A stretch of DNA of 64,000 nt from Arthrobacter sp. MYb213 (GTDB taxonomy: Bacteria > Actinomycetota > Actinomycetes > Actinomycetales > Micrococcaceae). Position 1 is the first letter of the stretch. Each line of letters opens with the position of its first letter. Both the position numbers and the translations under genes were made by a program. Below are positions 36,827 to 44,946 of this stretch, piece after piece. The stretch spans positions 1-64,000 of the forward strand of contig NZ_PCQA01000006.1 in the NCBI RefSeq assembly GCF_002979915.1, read 5' to 3'. The notes beneath the pieces were generated by a model. The model was not told the origin of the DNA, searched no databases, and saw nothing but the letters and a program-made list of their open reading frames with translations.

Positions 36827-37369
36827 TCCCTCGCTACGACTGCTGCACTTATTTCAATACCCTTGCCTGCATCCGATGCAGAAACAAGGGGCTTCTTGGT
36901 ACTTAGGTCCCATCGACGGCACCGGATTCGCTGAACCGGCAGATACTTTACTTACCGACTCACAGGCTCGTATGCATTACATCAGATCTCCATCCTACTG
37001 ATCCCAAGTGAAAGATGACTTGGCGCTTTGTTAATATTCGGAATCAGGGGCGGCCATCTTCTCACCTTCCACGGTACGCAATTTCAGCGCCGCCCACACA
37101 CCTTTCGACGAATTTGAACATCAGAATATTGAGCATAAATTTATTCAACTGCTCGATGCGATCCGCGATATATGGTCCAGCAAACGGACGCGATTCTCCG
37201 GCCCATGGCGGCTACACGTTGCTGCGAAGGAAGACCGAAAATTTCCAAACTAAAACATGGTGGCGCAGACCCAATGGCCGGTACAGTGCTAAGTACCCAC
37301 AGCTTCGGCAATGGTTTTTGCGGTAGTTCCTCGGAGCTGGAAGATGACCCGATCTCGAAGGAGTCGACC
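36827..37369. other. Divergent promoter region, BCCT / subtilase
   Basis: No gene is supported in 543 bp. Close to the BCCT start, CCTTG-C-CTGCATC-C-GATGCAG-AAA-CAAGG (36861-36889) forms a nested hairpin in the leader. The middle (37080-37170) is AT-rich and may hold promoters. An in-frame extension of the subtilase to 37172 lacks a ribosome-binding site and is rejected. Confidence 0.45.
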
Positions 37370-38575
37370 ATGTTCACCCCAGAGGTTCCTTTTCTCCGTT
37401 CTGGTGCCACTGCTATCCCCGGCCGTTACGTGCTGGTCTTTGATTCGCCCGAGCACCTCGATTCACCGTCTATGAGAATCCGTACGTTGACCGAAGATGT
37501 GCCACAGATCCTCGAATCCCAAGGTTATGGTGTCACCGAATACTTCCCACGTCTTGGTATCGCCGTGGTGAGCAGCGAAAATGATCAGCTTGACGAATTT
37601 CAGGCGCGTTGTACCAGTGAGCGGATGCCAGCGCGGGTGGTTCCGGAGATGATTTACTACGCGTTGACTGACCAGCCGGTAGCACCGTTGCCAACGACTT
37701 ATGAAGACACCGACAAGTTCACCTGGGGCTTGCAGGCAGTACGCGCAGCCGATTCCAAATACACCGGCGCCGGTATCAAGGTTGCCGTGTTGGACACCGG
37801 ATTCGATTTGGCTCACCCAGATTTTGCCGAACGCACGGTGGTCTCTAAGTCTTTTGTTGATGGCGAGGATGCTCAGGATGGGCATGGCCACGGTACCCAC
37901 TGCATAGGTACCTCTTGTGGCCCGCGCACCGTGGCGGATGGCCGCGGTTATGGCGTGGCCTCGGGTGCAGAAATCTACGCTGGCAAAGTGCTCGGGTCCA
38001 ATGGGTCCGGTTCCGACGCGACTATTCTGGCAGGAATCGATTGGGCTCTGGAAAACGAATGCCAAGTCATCTCAATGTCTCTTGGCGCCGATGTGCAGCA
38101 AGTTCACCCTCCCTATGTGACCGCCGGGCGCCGAGCCTTGGAACTTGGTTCACTGATTATCGCGGCGGCAGGTAATAACGCCCAGCGTTCCCAAGGCAAT
38201 CCGGGATTCGTCGGGGCCCCGGCAAACAGTCCCTATATTATGGCCGTCGGCGCCTTGGACAACACCTTAGACATCGCAGATTTTTCTGCTCGTACTCTGC
38301 CCGGTCGTGGTGGCCAGGTCGATACTTCCGGTCCTGGCGTGAACATTTACTCTTCGTGGCCGGGAGCCGAACGCTACAACACCATCAGTGGCACTTCGAT
38401 GGCTACTCCACATGTGGCAGGCATTGCCGCGCTGCTCGCAGAAGCTACCGGCTTCCGCGCCCGCGAGCTCTGGGCCGAGCTGGTTCAGGAAGGCCGTCGC
38501 TTGGAGTTATTCTCCGTGGACGTGGGCTCCGGGCTCACCCAAGCACCTCCACCAGCCGCGGACGCAGGAGCCTAA
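37370..38575 (+). CDS. Subtilisin-family serine protease without signal peptide
   Basis: This 401-residue S8 peptidase has catalytic Asp142 (VAVLDTGFDLAHP), His174 (GHGTHCIG), Asn269 (AAAGNN) and Ser343 (GTSMATPHVAG). The first ~100 residues look like an I9-type propeptide (GRYVLVFDSPEH; GYGVTEYFPRLGIAVVS). No signal peptide or lipobox is present after the ATG, which has AAGGAG 6 nt upstream, so it may be intracellular or exported by another route. A second, separate I9-like protein is encoded 2 bp downstream. The pair is discussed in the findings. Confidence 0.92.
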   Translation: MFTPEVPFLRSGATAIPGRYVLVFDSPEHLDSPSMRIRTLTEDVPQILESQGYGVTEYFPRLGIAVVSSENDQLDEFQARCTSERMPARVVPEMIYYALTDQPVAPLPTTYEDTDKFTWGLQAVRAADSKYTGAGIKVAVLDTGFDLAHPDFAERTVVSKSFVDGEDAQDGHGHGTHCIGTSCGPRTVADGRGYGVASGAEIYAGKVLGSNGSGSDATILAGIDWALENECQVISMSLGADVQQVHPPYVTAGRRALELGSLIIAAAGNNAQRSQGNPGFVGAPANSPYIMAVGALDNTLDIADFSARTLPGRGGQVDTSGPGVNIYSSWPGAERYNTISGTSMATPHVAGIAALLAEATGFRARELWAELVQEGRRLELFSVDVGSGLTQAPPPAADAGA

Positions 38576-38577
38576 CC

Positions 38578-38838
38578 ATGAATCAGGCCTCACCGGATTC
38601 GGTATCGCATACCTATATCGTGACGGTCACCGCGACCTACACCGCCCAGATGGCGCAAGTAGTCAGCTCGCTTGAATCCTCAGGACTGCGGGTAAATAAA
38701 GTGCTCAATACTTTGGGCCAGGTGATCGGGCACGGCAATGAACAGTTGCGCGGCCAGCTCGAACAAATCGAAGGAGTGCAGTCGGTAGATGAGGATAAAG
38801 TTTATCGTCTGCCTTCCCCCAAAGACCCACTACAGTAG
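38578..38838 (+). CDS. Stand-alone I9-like propeptide/inhibitor
   Basis: This 86-residue protein resembles the subtilisin propeptide (inhibitor I9) fold: YIVTVTATYTAQMAQVV (strand-helix), LRVNKVLNTLGQVIGHG (central strands), then VQSVDEDKVYRLP. The last part parallels the V-x-Y-V-E-E-D pattern that ends I9 domains. It has no signal peptide. ATG 38578 has AGGAG 7 nt upstream, inside the end of the protease gene, 2 bp after its stop. It could fold, inhibit or regulate the protease in trans. Confidence 0.75.
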   Translation: MNQASPDSVSHTYIVTVTATYTAQMAQVVSSLESSGLRVNKVLNTLGQVIGHGNEQLRGQLEQIEGVQSVDEDKVYRLPSPKDPLQ

Positions 38839-38863
38839 GCATTGACCTGAGCATTTCCAGCAT

Positions 38864-38886
38864 GACGCGCACCGGTGGTGCGCGTC
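38864..38886 (+). terminator. Hairpin after protease-inhibitor pair
   Basis: GACGCGCAC-CGGTG-GTGCGCGTC, a perfect 9-bp stem 25 bp beyond the stop. There is no T-run. Confidence 0.55.
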
Positions 38887-38976
38887 GCTGAGTTGCGCTT
38901 CAGGGCAAGTCAAGGCCACCTTGCACCTGCATGAAAGTCCTAGACGTGGACGCGGATCGGTGCTGAACTAAGAGCT

Positions 38977-39576
38977 ATGAGACAGTACAACATTGGCTAT
39001 TTTGTCGGTTCGCTAGCCACGAAATCCATCAACCGTACGTTGTCCAAGGCCCTGATCAAATTGGCCCCGGAAAACCTGAGCTTCACCGAGATCCCGATTA
39101 AGGATCTACCGCTGTACAGCTACGACTATGACGAAGATTTCCCTGCCGTAGGTAAGGAACTCAAAAGCGCCATCGAAGCTTCAGACGGGCTGCTCTTCAT
39201 TTCCCCAGAATACAATCGCTCCATTCCAGGCGCATTGAAAAATGCTATCGATTGGGCGTCACGTCCATGGGGTACAAATTCGTTCGCCGGTAAACCCAGC
39301 GGACTTGTCGGTGCCTCCATGGGAGCCATTGGCACCGCCGTCATGCAGTCCTCAATGCGTAGCGTGCTCAGTTTCTTGGATTCACCTCAGCTGAACTCCC
39401 CCGAGGTCTATCTAGCCTTTAATCAAGAAGACTTTGATGTTGAAGGCAATGTACTGAATAAATCCACCTCGGATTTTTTGAAGCACTATATGGGTGAGTA
39501 TGCCGGGTTCGTAGCCCGCGTGCTCGATGCAAATGCCGAAGGACATATCGGGGATCTCAATCCACAGCACGGATAA
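38977..39576 (+). CDS. NADPH-dependent FMN reductase family protein
   Basis: This 199-residue flavodoxin-fold reductase has the FMN phosphate loop near the N terminus (VGSLATKSINRTLSKAL) and the family motif SPEYNRSIPGALKNAIDW. Such proteins reduce quinones, azo compounds or chromate in vitro; the physiological substrate is unknown. It appears monocistronic. Only a short AG-rich stretch precedes the ATG. Confidence 0.88.
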   Translation: MRQYNIGYFVGSLATKSINRTLSKALIKLAPENLSFTEIPIKDLPLYSYDYDEDFPAVGKELKSAIEASDGLLFISPEYNRSIPGALKNAIDWASRPWGTNSFAGKPSGLVGASMGAIGTAVMQSSMRSVLSFLDSPQLNSPEVYLAFNQEDFDVEGNVLNKSTSDFLKHYMGEYAGFVARVLDANAEGHIGDLNPQHG

Positions 39577-39796
39577 GTAGGTTCACCGCGAACCATGGGT
39601 TAGTCTACATCGGTAGTACGAGCAACGTGGATCCTTCTCTACCTGCTAGTCAAACCGTGCAGAGTCCAGCTTATCCAACGAACTCTTTTGAAAGATAGCG
39701 ATCAGTGTTAGATCTGCTGAGCTTCAATCACGAGCTACTGGTGAAACGAGAAAATCCCAACATCACTCGCAAAAGTGATGCCGGGATTTTAATCTG
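39577..39796. other. Gap between FMN reductase and tRNA-Ala
   Basis: Contains no gene. The right end holds the tRNA terminator; a small repeat GGTTC-ACCGC-GAACC lies near 39581. Confidence 0.5.
39751..39790 (-). terminator. Terminator of tRNA-Ala
   Basis: AAAATCCC/GGGATTTT and ATCACT/AGTGAT form a two-part stem ending in TTTT on the minus strand, directly after the tRNA gene. Confidence 0.85.
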
Positions 39797-39869
39797 TGGA
39801 GGTAAGGGGATTCGAACCCCTGACCTTCTGCATGCCATGCAGACGCGCTACCAACTGCGCCATACCCCC
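39797..39869 (-). tRNA. tRNA-Ala (GGC)
   Basis: A 73-nt cloverleaf on the minus strand. The acceptor stem GGGGGTA/TACCTCC includes the G3-U70 pair that identifies alanine tRNA. The anticodon stem-loop CTGCATGGCATGCAG gives anticodon GGC. The T-loop is GGTTCGAATCC and the discriminator is A. CCA is not encoded. Confidence 0.96.
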
Positions 39870-40063
39870 AGATGAAGGTTTGATTCCCGCGATCTTTTGG
39901 ACCGGTGAACCGAGATATAACTCTACCGGAGCTTGTTGAAGAATTCCAAATCGGACCATAGAGAGGCCAGTCATAGCAACTCTTCCCATAGCTGGTTCCC
40001 GGTGGAAGAATGTGCATGGTGGACTTATCGGTCCAACAAACTTCGGCGAAAGGCATTGCCCCA

Positions 40064-40498
40064 ATGACTACTGCTATGACTCCTTACTTGGTATTTGGTG
40101 GTGTCGCCCGAGAAGCGATGGAGCATTACCATTCGATTTTTGGTGGCGAATATTCCGCCATGACCTTTCAAGAAGGCATGAATGACGGCAACCCTGCCAC
40201 CGCCGACCTAATCATGCATTCTTCATTATTCGTCGACCGTGGATTGCATCTGATGGGCTCCGACGCCCCCATTGAAATGAACGTGACCGGCAACGGCACC
40301 ATCGCACTCAGCAGTGATGCCACCGACCCTGCCGACGAAGCAAAACTCACCGGATGGTGGGAAAAGCTCTCGGTTGATTCGCGTATTGATGAACCACTGG
40401 CCAAGGCTCCATGGGGAGATTCCTTTGGGATGCTCACCGACAAGTTTGGGGTGCGCTGGATGTTCAACATCAGTGCGGTGCGAAGCGAAGAAGGCTAA
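40064..40498 (+). CDS. VOC/PhnB-like glyoxalase-fold protein
   Basis: This 144-residue single-domain vicinal-oxygen-chelate protein of the PhnB/3-demethylubiquinone-methyltransferase-like group has MTPYLVFGGVAREAMEHYHSIFGG at the start (here in parts) and WGDSFGMLTDKFGVRWMFN at the end, the group's signature. Function is unknown, and a metal site is not obvious. ATG 40064 is chosen over an upstream frame beginning at 40010 that would overlap the tRNA promoter; AAAGG lies 10 nt upstream. Confidence 0.85.
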   Translation: MTTAMTPYLVFGGVAREAMEHYHSIFGGEYSAMTFQEGMNDGNPATADLIMHSSLFVDRGLHLMGSDAPIEMNVTGNGTIALSSDATDPADEAKLTGWWEKLSVDSRIDEPLAKAPWGDSFGMLTDKFGVRWMFNISAVRSEEG

Positions 40499-40507
40499 CT
40501 AGCAGCT

Positions 40508-40559
40508 CAGGTAATGCGAGGGGCGAGGATCCTTTGATCCTCGCCCCTCGCATTACCTG
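40508..40559. terminator. Very strong bidirectional terminator
   Basis: A perfect 24-bp stem with a 4-nt loop (CTTT) between the convergent VOC and MFS genes; the left arm starts CAGGTAATGCGAGGGG. Confidence 0.88.
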
Positions 40560-40567
40560 CTGCATGA

Positions 40568-41812
40568 CTATTTTTCTGCCGGTCCGTCGATTCGTTCCAG
40601 CACCGCGTCAGCACCGATAACTAGGCCGATTTTTTGTGCTCGACGCTGGGTGATCCACGCGATGAGCAATCCAAGTGCTGCCAGAATCGCGCCCACTATG
40701 GACGGTGCACGATAGCTGAAGCCTGCGGTAATCACCATGGCGCCTAAGGCAGCGCCCAGGGCGTTGGCCACATTCAATGCTGAGTGGTTCAGCGAAGCCG
40801 CCAACGACTGCGCGTGCGGGGCAGAGTCCATCAATAGCGTCTGCAAGCTCGGAATGAGCAATGATCCGACGGCTCCGAGGACAAACACCATAATCAAGGT
40901 CGGGATTACCCACGAGGCAACCGCGGCGAAAGTCAGCATACTGAAAACCATCAACACGCTGGCAAGCTTGATCGCGCCGAAGATGGACCAGTCGGCAAGC
41001 CGGCCTCCGATGAGTGAACCGACCACCATGCCTACACCGTAGAGTCCCAAGGCCAGCGGCACGAGGGCGATATCCAGCCCGGTTTCGTCGGTAAGTGTGG
41101 GCGAGATATAAGAATAAACCGCGAAGAAACCGCCGAAGCCAACAATGCCTGTAGCCATGGCCAACCACACCTGCACGCTCTTGAGAGCTGAAAGTTCCCG
41201 GCGCATGCTGGCACCTTGGGTAGCTTTACGCATTGGCACAAAGAGGCTAATCAAGACAAAGGTCAGTACGCCCACCGCGGCGACCACGAGGAACATTGAG
41301 CGCCAACCGGTTGCCTGACCAAGCAGAGTCACCAAGGGAACACCGGCAACGTTCGCCACAGACAGGCCAAGCATGACCCAGGCAATGGCTCGGCCACGCA
41401 TACTTGCCGGGACAATGTTTCCAGCCAGCACACCGGCCAGACCGAAGTAAGCACCGTGCGGTAAGCCGGAGAGGAAACGAGTAAACAACATGGTGTTGTA
41501 GTCCGCAGCAAAGAACGAGGTAAGGTTTGCGACGGCGAAGAGCAGGATCAGAATTTGCACCGCTCGTTTTTTGGAGATTTTTGCAGCGAGGGCCGTCAGT
41601 AGCGGAGCGCCAACCACCACTCCGATGGCGTAGGTACTAATCACTAGGCCCATCTGTGAGTTGCTCACACCTAGATCGGTGGCACCTTCTTGCAACAAAC
41701 CCATCATGGCAAACTCGGTGACACCAATGCCAAAGCCACCCATGCCTAAGGCGATAATCGCGAAGAGCAGGGCTCTGCCTTCTAAATATCGTGGTGGCGT
41801 TAATTGATTCAT
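40568..41812 (-). CDS. MFS transporter, DHA1 drug/sugar-efflux type
   Basis: This 414-residue twelve-helix transporter is of the AraJ/CmlR-like drug:H+ antiporter 1 group. Helix 1 has GMGGFGIGVTEFAMMGLL, the motif found in YdeA/AraJ efflux proteins; GVVVGAPLLTALAAKISKK is the loop-2 motif A variant; RFLSGLPHGAYFGLAG is in helix 4. The likely role is export of small molecules or drugs; no substrate is indicated. It is monocistronic and convergent with the VOC gene. Confidence 0.88.
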   Translation of the reverse strand: MNQLTPPRYLEGRALLFAIIALGMGGFGIGVTEFAMMGLLQEGATDLGVSNSQMGLVISTYAIGVVVGAPLLTALAAKISKKRAVQILILLFAVANLTSFFAADYNTMLFTRFLSGLPHGAYFGLAGVLAGNIVPASMRGRAIAWVMLGLSVANVAGVPLVTLLGQATGWRSMFLVVAAVGVLTFVLISLFVPMRKATQGASMRRELSALKSVQVWLAMATGIVGFGGFFAVYSYISPTLTDETGLDIALVPLALGLYGVGMVVGSLIGGRLADWSIFGAIKLASVLMVFSMLTFAAVASWVIPTLIMVFVLGAVGSLLIPSLQTLLMDSAPHAQSLAASLNHSALNVANALGAALGAMVITAGFSYRAPSIVGAILAALGLLIAWITQRRAQKIGLVIGADAVLERIDGPAEK

Positions 41813-41980
41813 GGTGCCTCTAACTTTGCTGCGAATGGATTTTGCACTTCGTACGACAACGTTGGCGCCAGTAACAATCGTAATGACTTTCTCTCTAGCT
41901 TGCCCAACGCATAACTCGATATCAGTATTCCGCGGTCAATCCATGGCTCTGCCAGCAACGTGTGGCAATCTGGAATCCTC

Positions 41981-42925
41981 ATGTCCAATGCAGCCCAACA
42001 TCGTCTGACCGCCGGCCGGCTGGCCGGGAGGTTATTGATAGTTCTCTTGTCCCTAGCACTCACGGTAGTGCTTGTAGCCCATCGAAGCTTTCCAGAGCGC
42101 GCTGGGCTTGGCTTGTTCCTCGACAATTTGACCCCGTGGCTCGGCTTTGGGATACCTGTGCTGCTACTTTTAGCCATGCTGGTGCGTGGCCGGATCACCT
42201 TCCTAATCTTGTTATTACCCGCCATCGCGTGGGCATGGATCTTTGGTGCAGCTTTCATTCCCGCAAACCCGCCGGAACCTGTAGATAAATTCACGGTGGC
42301 CACACAAAACGTGCATCAAGATGGAGCGGCTGCCTCCGCTCAAGGATTAGTGGCTGAGGGTGCAGATTTAATCAGCCTGCAAGAACTTGGTGAGGGACAA
42401 GCCGAACAGGTGGGACAGCTCTTAACTGATTCTCACCCACATCAGTTCTCGGTAGGAACCGTAGGCGTCTACAGCAAGTATCCAATCCTGGATCAGCAGC
42501 CTTTGGATCTTGGCTTGGGCTGGTCGCGAGCTGCGAAGTTGCGCATACAAACGGAAACTGAACAGGTGACCGTATATGCGGTTCATGCGGCGTCGGCACG
42601 CCCCTTGGACCATGAAGAGCGAGATACGATGCTCAGGAATTTGGGGCAAATCATGGCTCGCGACCGTAGCTCAAAAATCATTGCGCTCGGCGATTTTAAT
42701 GCGACCAGCACCGACAGGCATTTCACTCCGATCTCTGACCAGCTCGAAGAAGTTCCACACGAATCCTGGGGATTCGGCATGACCTGGCCAAATCGCCCGG
42801 TGCCCGTGCTGAAAATTGATCATGTAATGGTTCGTGGCCTTGATACGGGATCGGCTAGTACACTGTCGCTCGGCGATTCTGATCATCGAGCAGTGTTTGC
42901 CACCCTCGATTTGGCGTCGTCCTGA
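41981..42925 (+). CDS. Membrane-anchored endonuclease/exonuclease/phosphatase family protein
   Basis: This 314-residue EEP-fold protein has two or three N-terminal membrane segments (LLIVLLSLALTVVLVAH; IPVLLLLAMLVRG; ITFLILLLPAIAWAWIF), so the catalytic domain probably faces outward. Motifs are TVATQNVHQD, LISLQELGE, IALGDFNAT and the terminal SDHRAV. The family includes phosphodiesterases and lipid phosphatases; the substrate is unknown. ATG 41981 has GGAA 5 nt upstream. It ends 4 bp before the convergent AlkB-like gene. Confidence 0.87.
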   Translation: MSNAAQHRLTAGRLAGRLLIVLLSLALTVVLVAHRSFPERAGLGLFLDNLTPWLGFGIPVLLLLAMLVRGRITFLILLLPAIAWAWIFGAAFIPANPPEPVDKFTVATQNVHQDGAAASAQGLVAEGADLISLQELGEGQAEQVGQLLTDSHPHQFSVGTVGVYSKYPILDQQPLDLGLGWSRAAKLRIQTETEQVTVYAVHAASARPLDHEERDTMLRNLGQIMARDRSSKIIALGDFNATSTDRHFTPISDQLEEVPHESWGFGMTWPNRPVPVLKIDHVMVRGLDTGSASTLSLGDSDHRAVFATLDLASS

Positions 42926-42929
42926 CGAC

Positions 42930-43598
42930 CTAGCTCAACCCTGTTTCGCGCAGGGTGATGTTGATTCGTCCGCCACCCAGTTTCCAGTGTGCAGGCCCGG
43001 TGCCCGGATAAATCTTGGTCACCGCGTGAAAGGCCCAGCGGGCGGGACCTTCAAAAACAAAAAGATCTCCTGAAGCCAACCTCACATCCTGATAGGGCTT
43101 GGTCCGCGTTTCATTGTTTCCTAGACGGAAATTTGCACTGTCCCCAATAGACAGTGAAACGATAGGTGCATTGACCTTCTCCTGCGCGTCCTGATGCATT
43201 CCCATGGTTGAACCGGGCGGATAATAATTGATGATCGCCACATCTGGGTTGTATGCCTGTGCGTTAACCGGATCTGCGGTGGCCTCGGCCACCGCGCGCC
43301 GACCTAGTGCAACAAGCCAGTCTGGCATTGGCGGGACTGGCGCCCCGTTGAGGTCCTCGGCGGTACGGGTGTATTGATAGTTGCCCCAATGCCATCCAAG
43401 GCACACGGTTTTGACCTTCATAGGATGCCCGTTGACTAAGGTGGAATGCGGCGGCACTGGCCCTTGTCCCCAGCTAAGAAACTGCTCGGTGATCCAATCT
43501 TGTTGCTCGGCTGTGAGCCATCCGGGTACATGTACTGCGCCGGGCCTCAGGGTCTGCGGCTCGCGGCCGAAAGCACCGTCGTCAAAGAGGGACTGCAT
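42930..43598 (-). CDS. alkB: AlkB-like Fe(II)/2-oxoglutarate dioxygenase
   Basis: This 222-residue dioxygenase resembles AlkB, which repairs alkylated bases by oxidative demethylation. The iron triad is visible as HQD (GMHQDAQEK) and the distal His of WAFHAVTKI; the 2-oxoglutarate arginine lies in RINITLRETG. The IINYYPPGSTMGMHQD stretch is characteristic. ATG 43598 is taken as start (a TTG at 43634 would extend it by 12 residues). It is probably independent of the siroheme genes, from which it is separated by 55 bp on the same strand. Confidence 0.9.
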   Translation of the reverse strand: MQSLFDDGAFGREPQTLRPGAVHVPGWLTAEQQDWITEQFLSWGQGPVPPHSTLVNGHPMKVKTVCLGWHWGNYQYTRTAEDLNGAPVPPMPDWLVALGRRAVAEATADPVNAQAYNPDVAIINYYPPGSTMGMHQDAQEKVNAPIVSLSIGDSANFRLGNNETRTKPYQDVRLASGDLFVFEGPARWAFHAVTKIYPGTGPAHWKLGGGRINITLRETGLS

Positions 43599-43653
43599 AG
43601 CTCCACTGTGCCGTGTTTTGGCTTCGGCAGGCAACTACCGGCGCAATCCGGGG

Positions 43654-44376
43654 TTACTCGCAGGCGGCGGTAAAACGTTCTAGTACCAGATTCACTAGTT
43701 CCCTCGGCGCTTGCTCATCTGCTGCCAGTAACGGCCCACTGACCAGCTCGGCGCCGCAACGCTCGATCAAGGATTGAAAATATCCGGGCGCCAGCAGGTA
43801 GCTGGCCACCACCACGCGGCGCTGCGGCGCAGCGTCCCGTGCCGTGGCAACGGCTTGTCCTAGTGCAGGTTCGGCCGCCGCAACGAAAGCTGCACTCACC
43901 GGCACTCCTAAACGCTCGGCTAAAAGCGCCGCGGCTTGGTGGCAGTCCTGTGTACCTTGGCCCAGACGAGTTCCGGCCCCGGCGAGAATTACGGGTTCAC
44001 CAGGTAACCAACCGGCCTGCACAAGTCGGTGCTCGATTACCTGAGCGAGCAACTTGTGCGGACCGAGAGCTGCGGCCACGCGAGTAGCCGGTCTAAGGAC
44101 GGCCGCCTCGGTAAGGTCTTGGTCGACGTGTACCCCACGCGAGATTAGCAGCGGAACGAGAACCGATGACTGGTTTCCCTCCGGTAATCCGTGAAGCAGT
44201 GCGCCTACTCGGGGTTCTTGCACGTCAACAAACGCCTGATGTACCTGGAAGTCGGCTACGCGGCGCACTTGCGCAACAAGGGCGCTGACGGCACGCTGGC
44301 CTGCCGGATCATTTGTGCCGTGTGAGACCGCGACCAAAGAACATTGCCGAGTTAAGGTTGCACTTGCAGCGCTCAT
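43654..44376 (-). CDS. Sirohydrochlorin ferrochelatase / CbiX-like protein
   Basis: This 240-residue chelatase-fold protein has two CbiX-like halves. The N-terminal metal/substrate motif is VAVSHGTNDPAGQRAV with the conserved His; the second half carries VVASYLLAPGYFQSLIE. It probably inserts iron into sirohydrochlorin to give siroheme for nitrite or sulfite reductase. Divergent from it are SUMT and HemD-like genes, completing a siroheme module. Mycobacterium tuberculosis has a comparable neighbouring pair, Rv0259c and Rv0260c. Confidence 0.86.
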   Translation of the reverse strand: MSAASATLTRQCSLVAVSHGTNDPAGQRAVSALVAQVRRVADFQVHQAFVDVQEPRVGALLHGLPEGNQSSVLVPLLISRGVHVDQDLTEAAVLRPATRVAAALGPHKLLAQVIEHRLVQAGWLPGEPVILAGAGTRLGQGTQDCHQAAALLAERLGVPVSAAFVAAAEPALGQAVATARDAAPQRRVVVASYLLAPGYFQSLIERCGAELVSGPLLAADEQAPRELVNLVLERFTAACE

Positions 44377-44766
44377 GCGGTTCTACCGGTATCGGCCATC
44401 TTTGGAGCCATGCTGCGTGTATGGCTTAGCGATAAGCCCCGACTGTCTATTGGTTCGTGGTTTTTGCATGGGTTCACAACTCGTCCCTTCGCTAGCTACG
44501 GCCTGTGCGGTACGAGCCGATGTGCTCAGCCTACGAGGCATGTGTTTCAGTCAAAGGCTTCGATTGTTTCACCGGGGTAAAACGATTTTCACCCCTGCGG
44601 CAGTCCATCCAGTCCGCAAGAAAATTTCCAAAGTGGTCTGCCTTCACCCACGTCAACTTTATAAATGAATTATTCCAATGGAAACAATTGGGAAATTTCA
44701 GGGTAAACCCCGCCCTATAGTCTTTTTGACATCAAGCCACACCCACCCAAGTGGAGATGAATTCCC
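44377..44766. other. Divergent promoter region of siroheme cluster
   Basis: No gene is supported. The right third (44640-44730) is AT-rich, and TATAGT at 44716-44721 is a candidate -10 box for the small ORF and SUMT. CGGGGT / ACCCCTG near 44575-44607 could form a weak hairpin. No nitrogen-regulator site could be assigned with confidence. Confidence 0.4.
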
Positions 44767-44946
44767 ATGTCAAGCCATGCACCTGAAAAAATATCGCATA
44801 AAACTAAGGTCCGCTTATCCACGCATCAATGGATAGAAGCAACACAGGGACAGATGATTTTACACGTCGGAACACCGTTATTCGCCCCGCTATCTAGCGC
44901 TGTAGGAAGCGCCGGATACGAGTTGGCAATCGAGCTACGACGATGA
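44767..44946 (+). CDS. Small ORF, 59 aa, coupled to SUMT
   Basis: A 59-codon frame starting MSSHAPEKISHKTKVRLSTH and ending YELAIELRR. Its TGA overlaps the ATG of the SUMT gene (ATGA at 44943-44946), and the SUMT gene has no Shine-Dalgarno of its own, so coupled translation is likely. This is the main reason to treat it as real. A GGAG lies 11 nt before its ATG. I do not recognise the protein; it is basic at the N terminus, has no cysteines and no membrane span. Confidence 0.5.
   Translation: MSSHAPEKISHKTKVRLSTHQWIEATQGQMILHVGTPLFAPLSSAVGSAGYELAIELRR

Noticed and set aside
37172-37369. Upstream extension of the subtilase by 66 residues
   Set aside because: No ribosome-binding site, unlikely composition, and AAGGAG stands correctly before ATG 37370.
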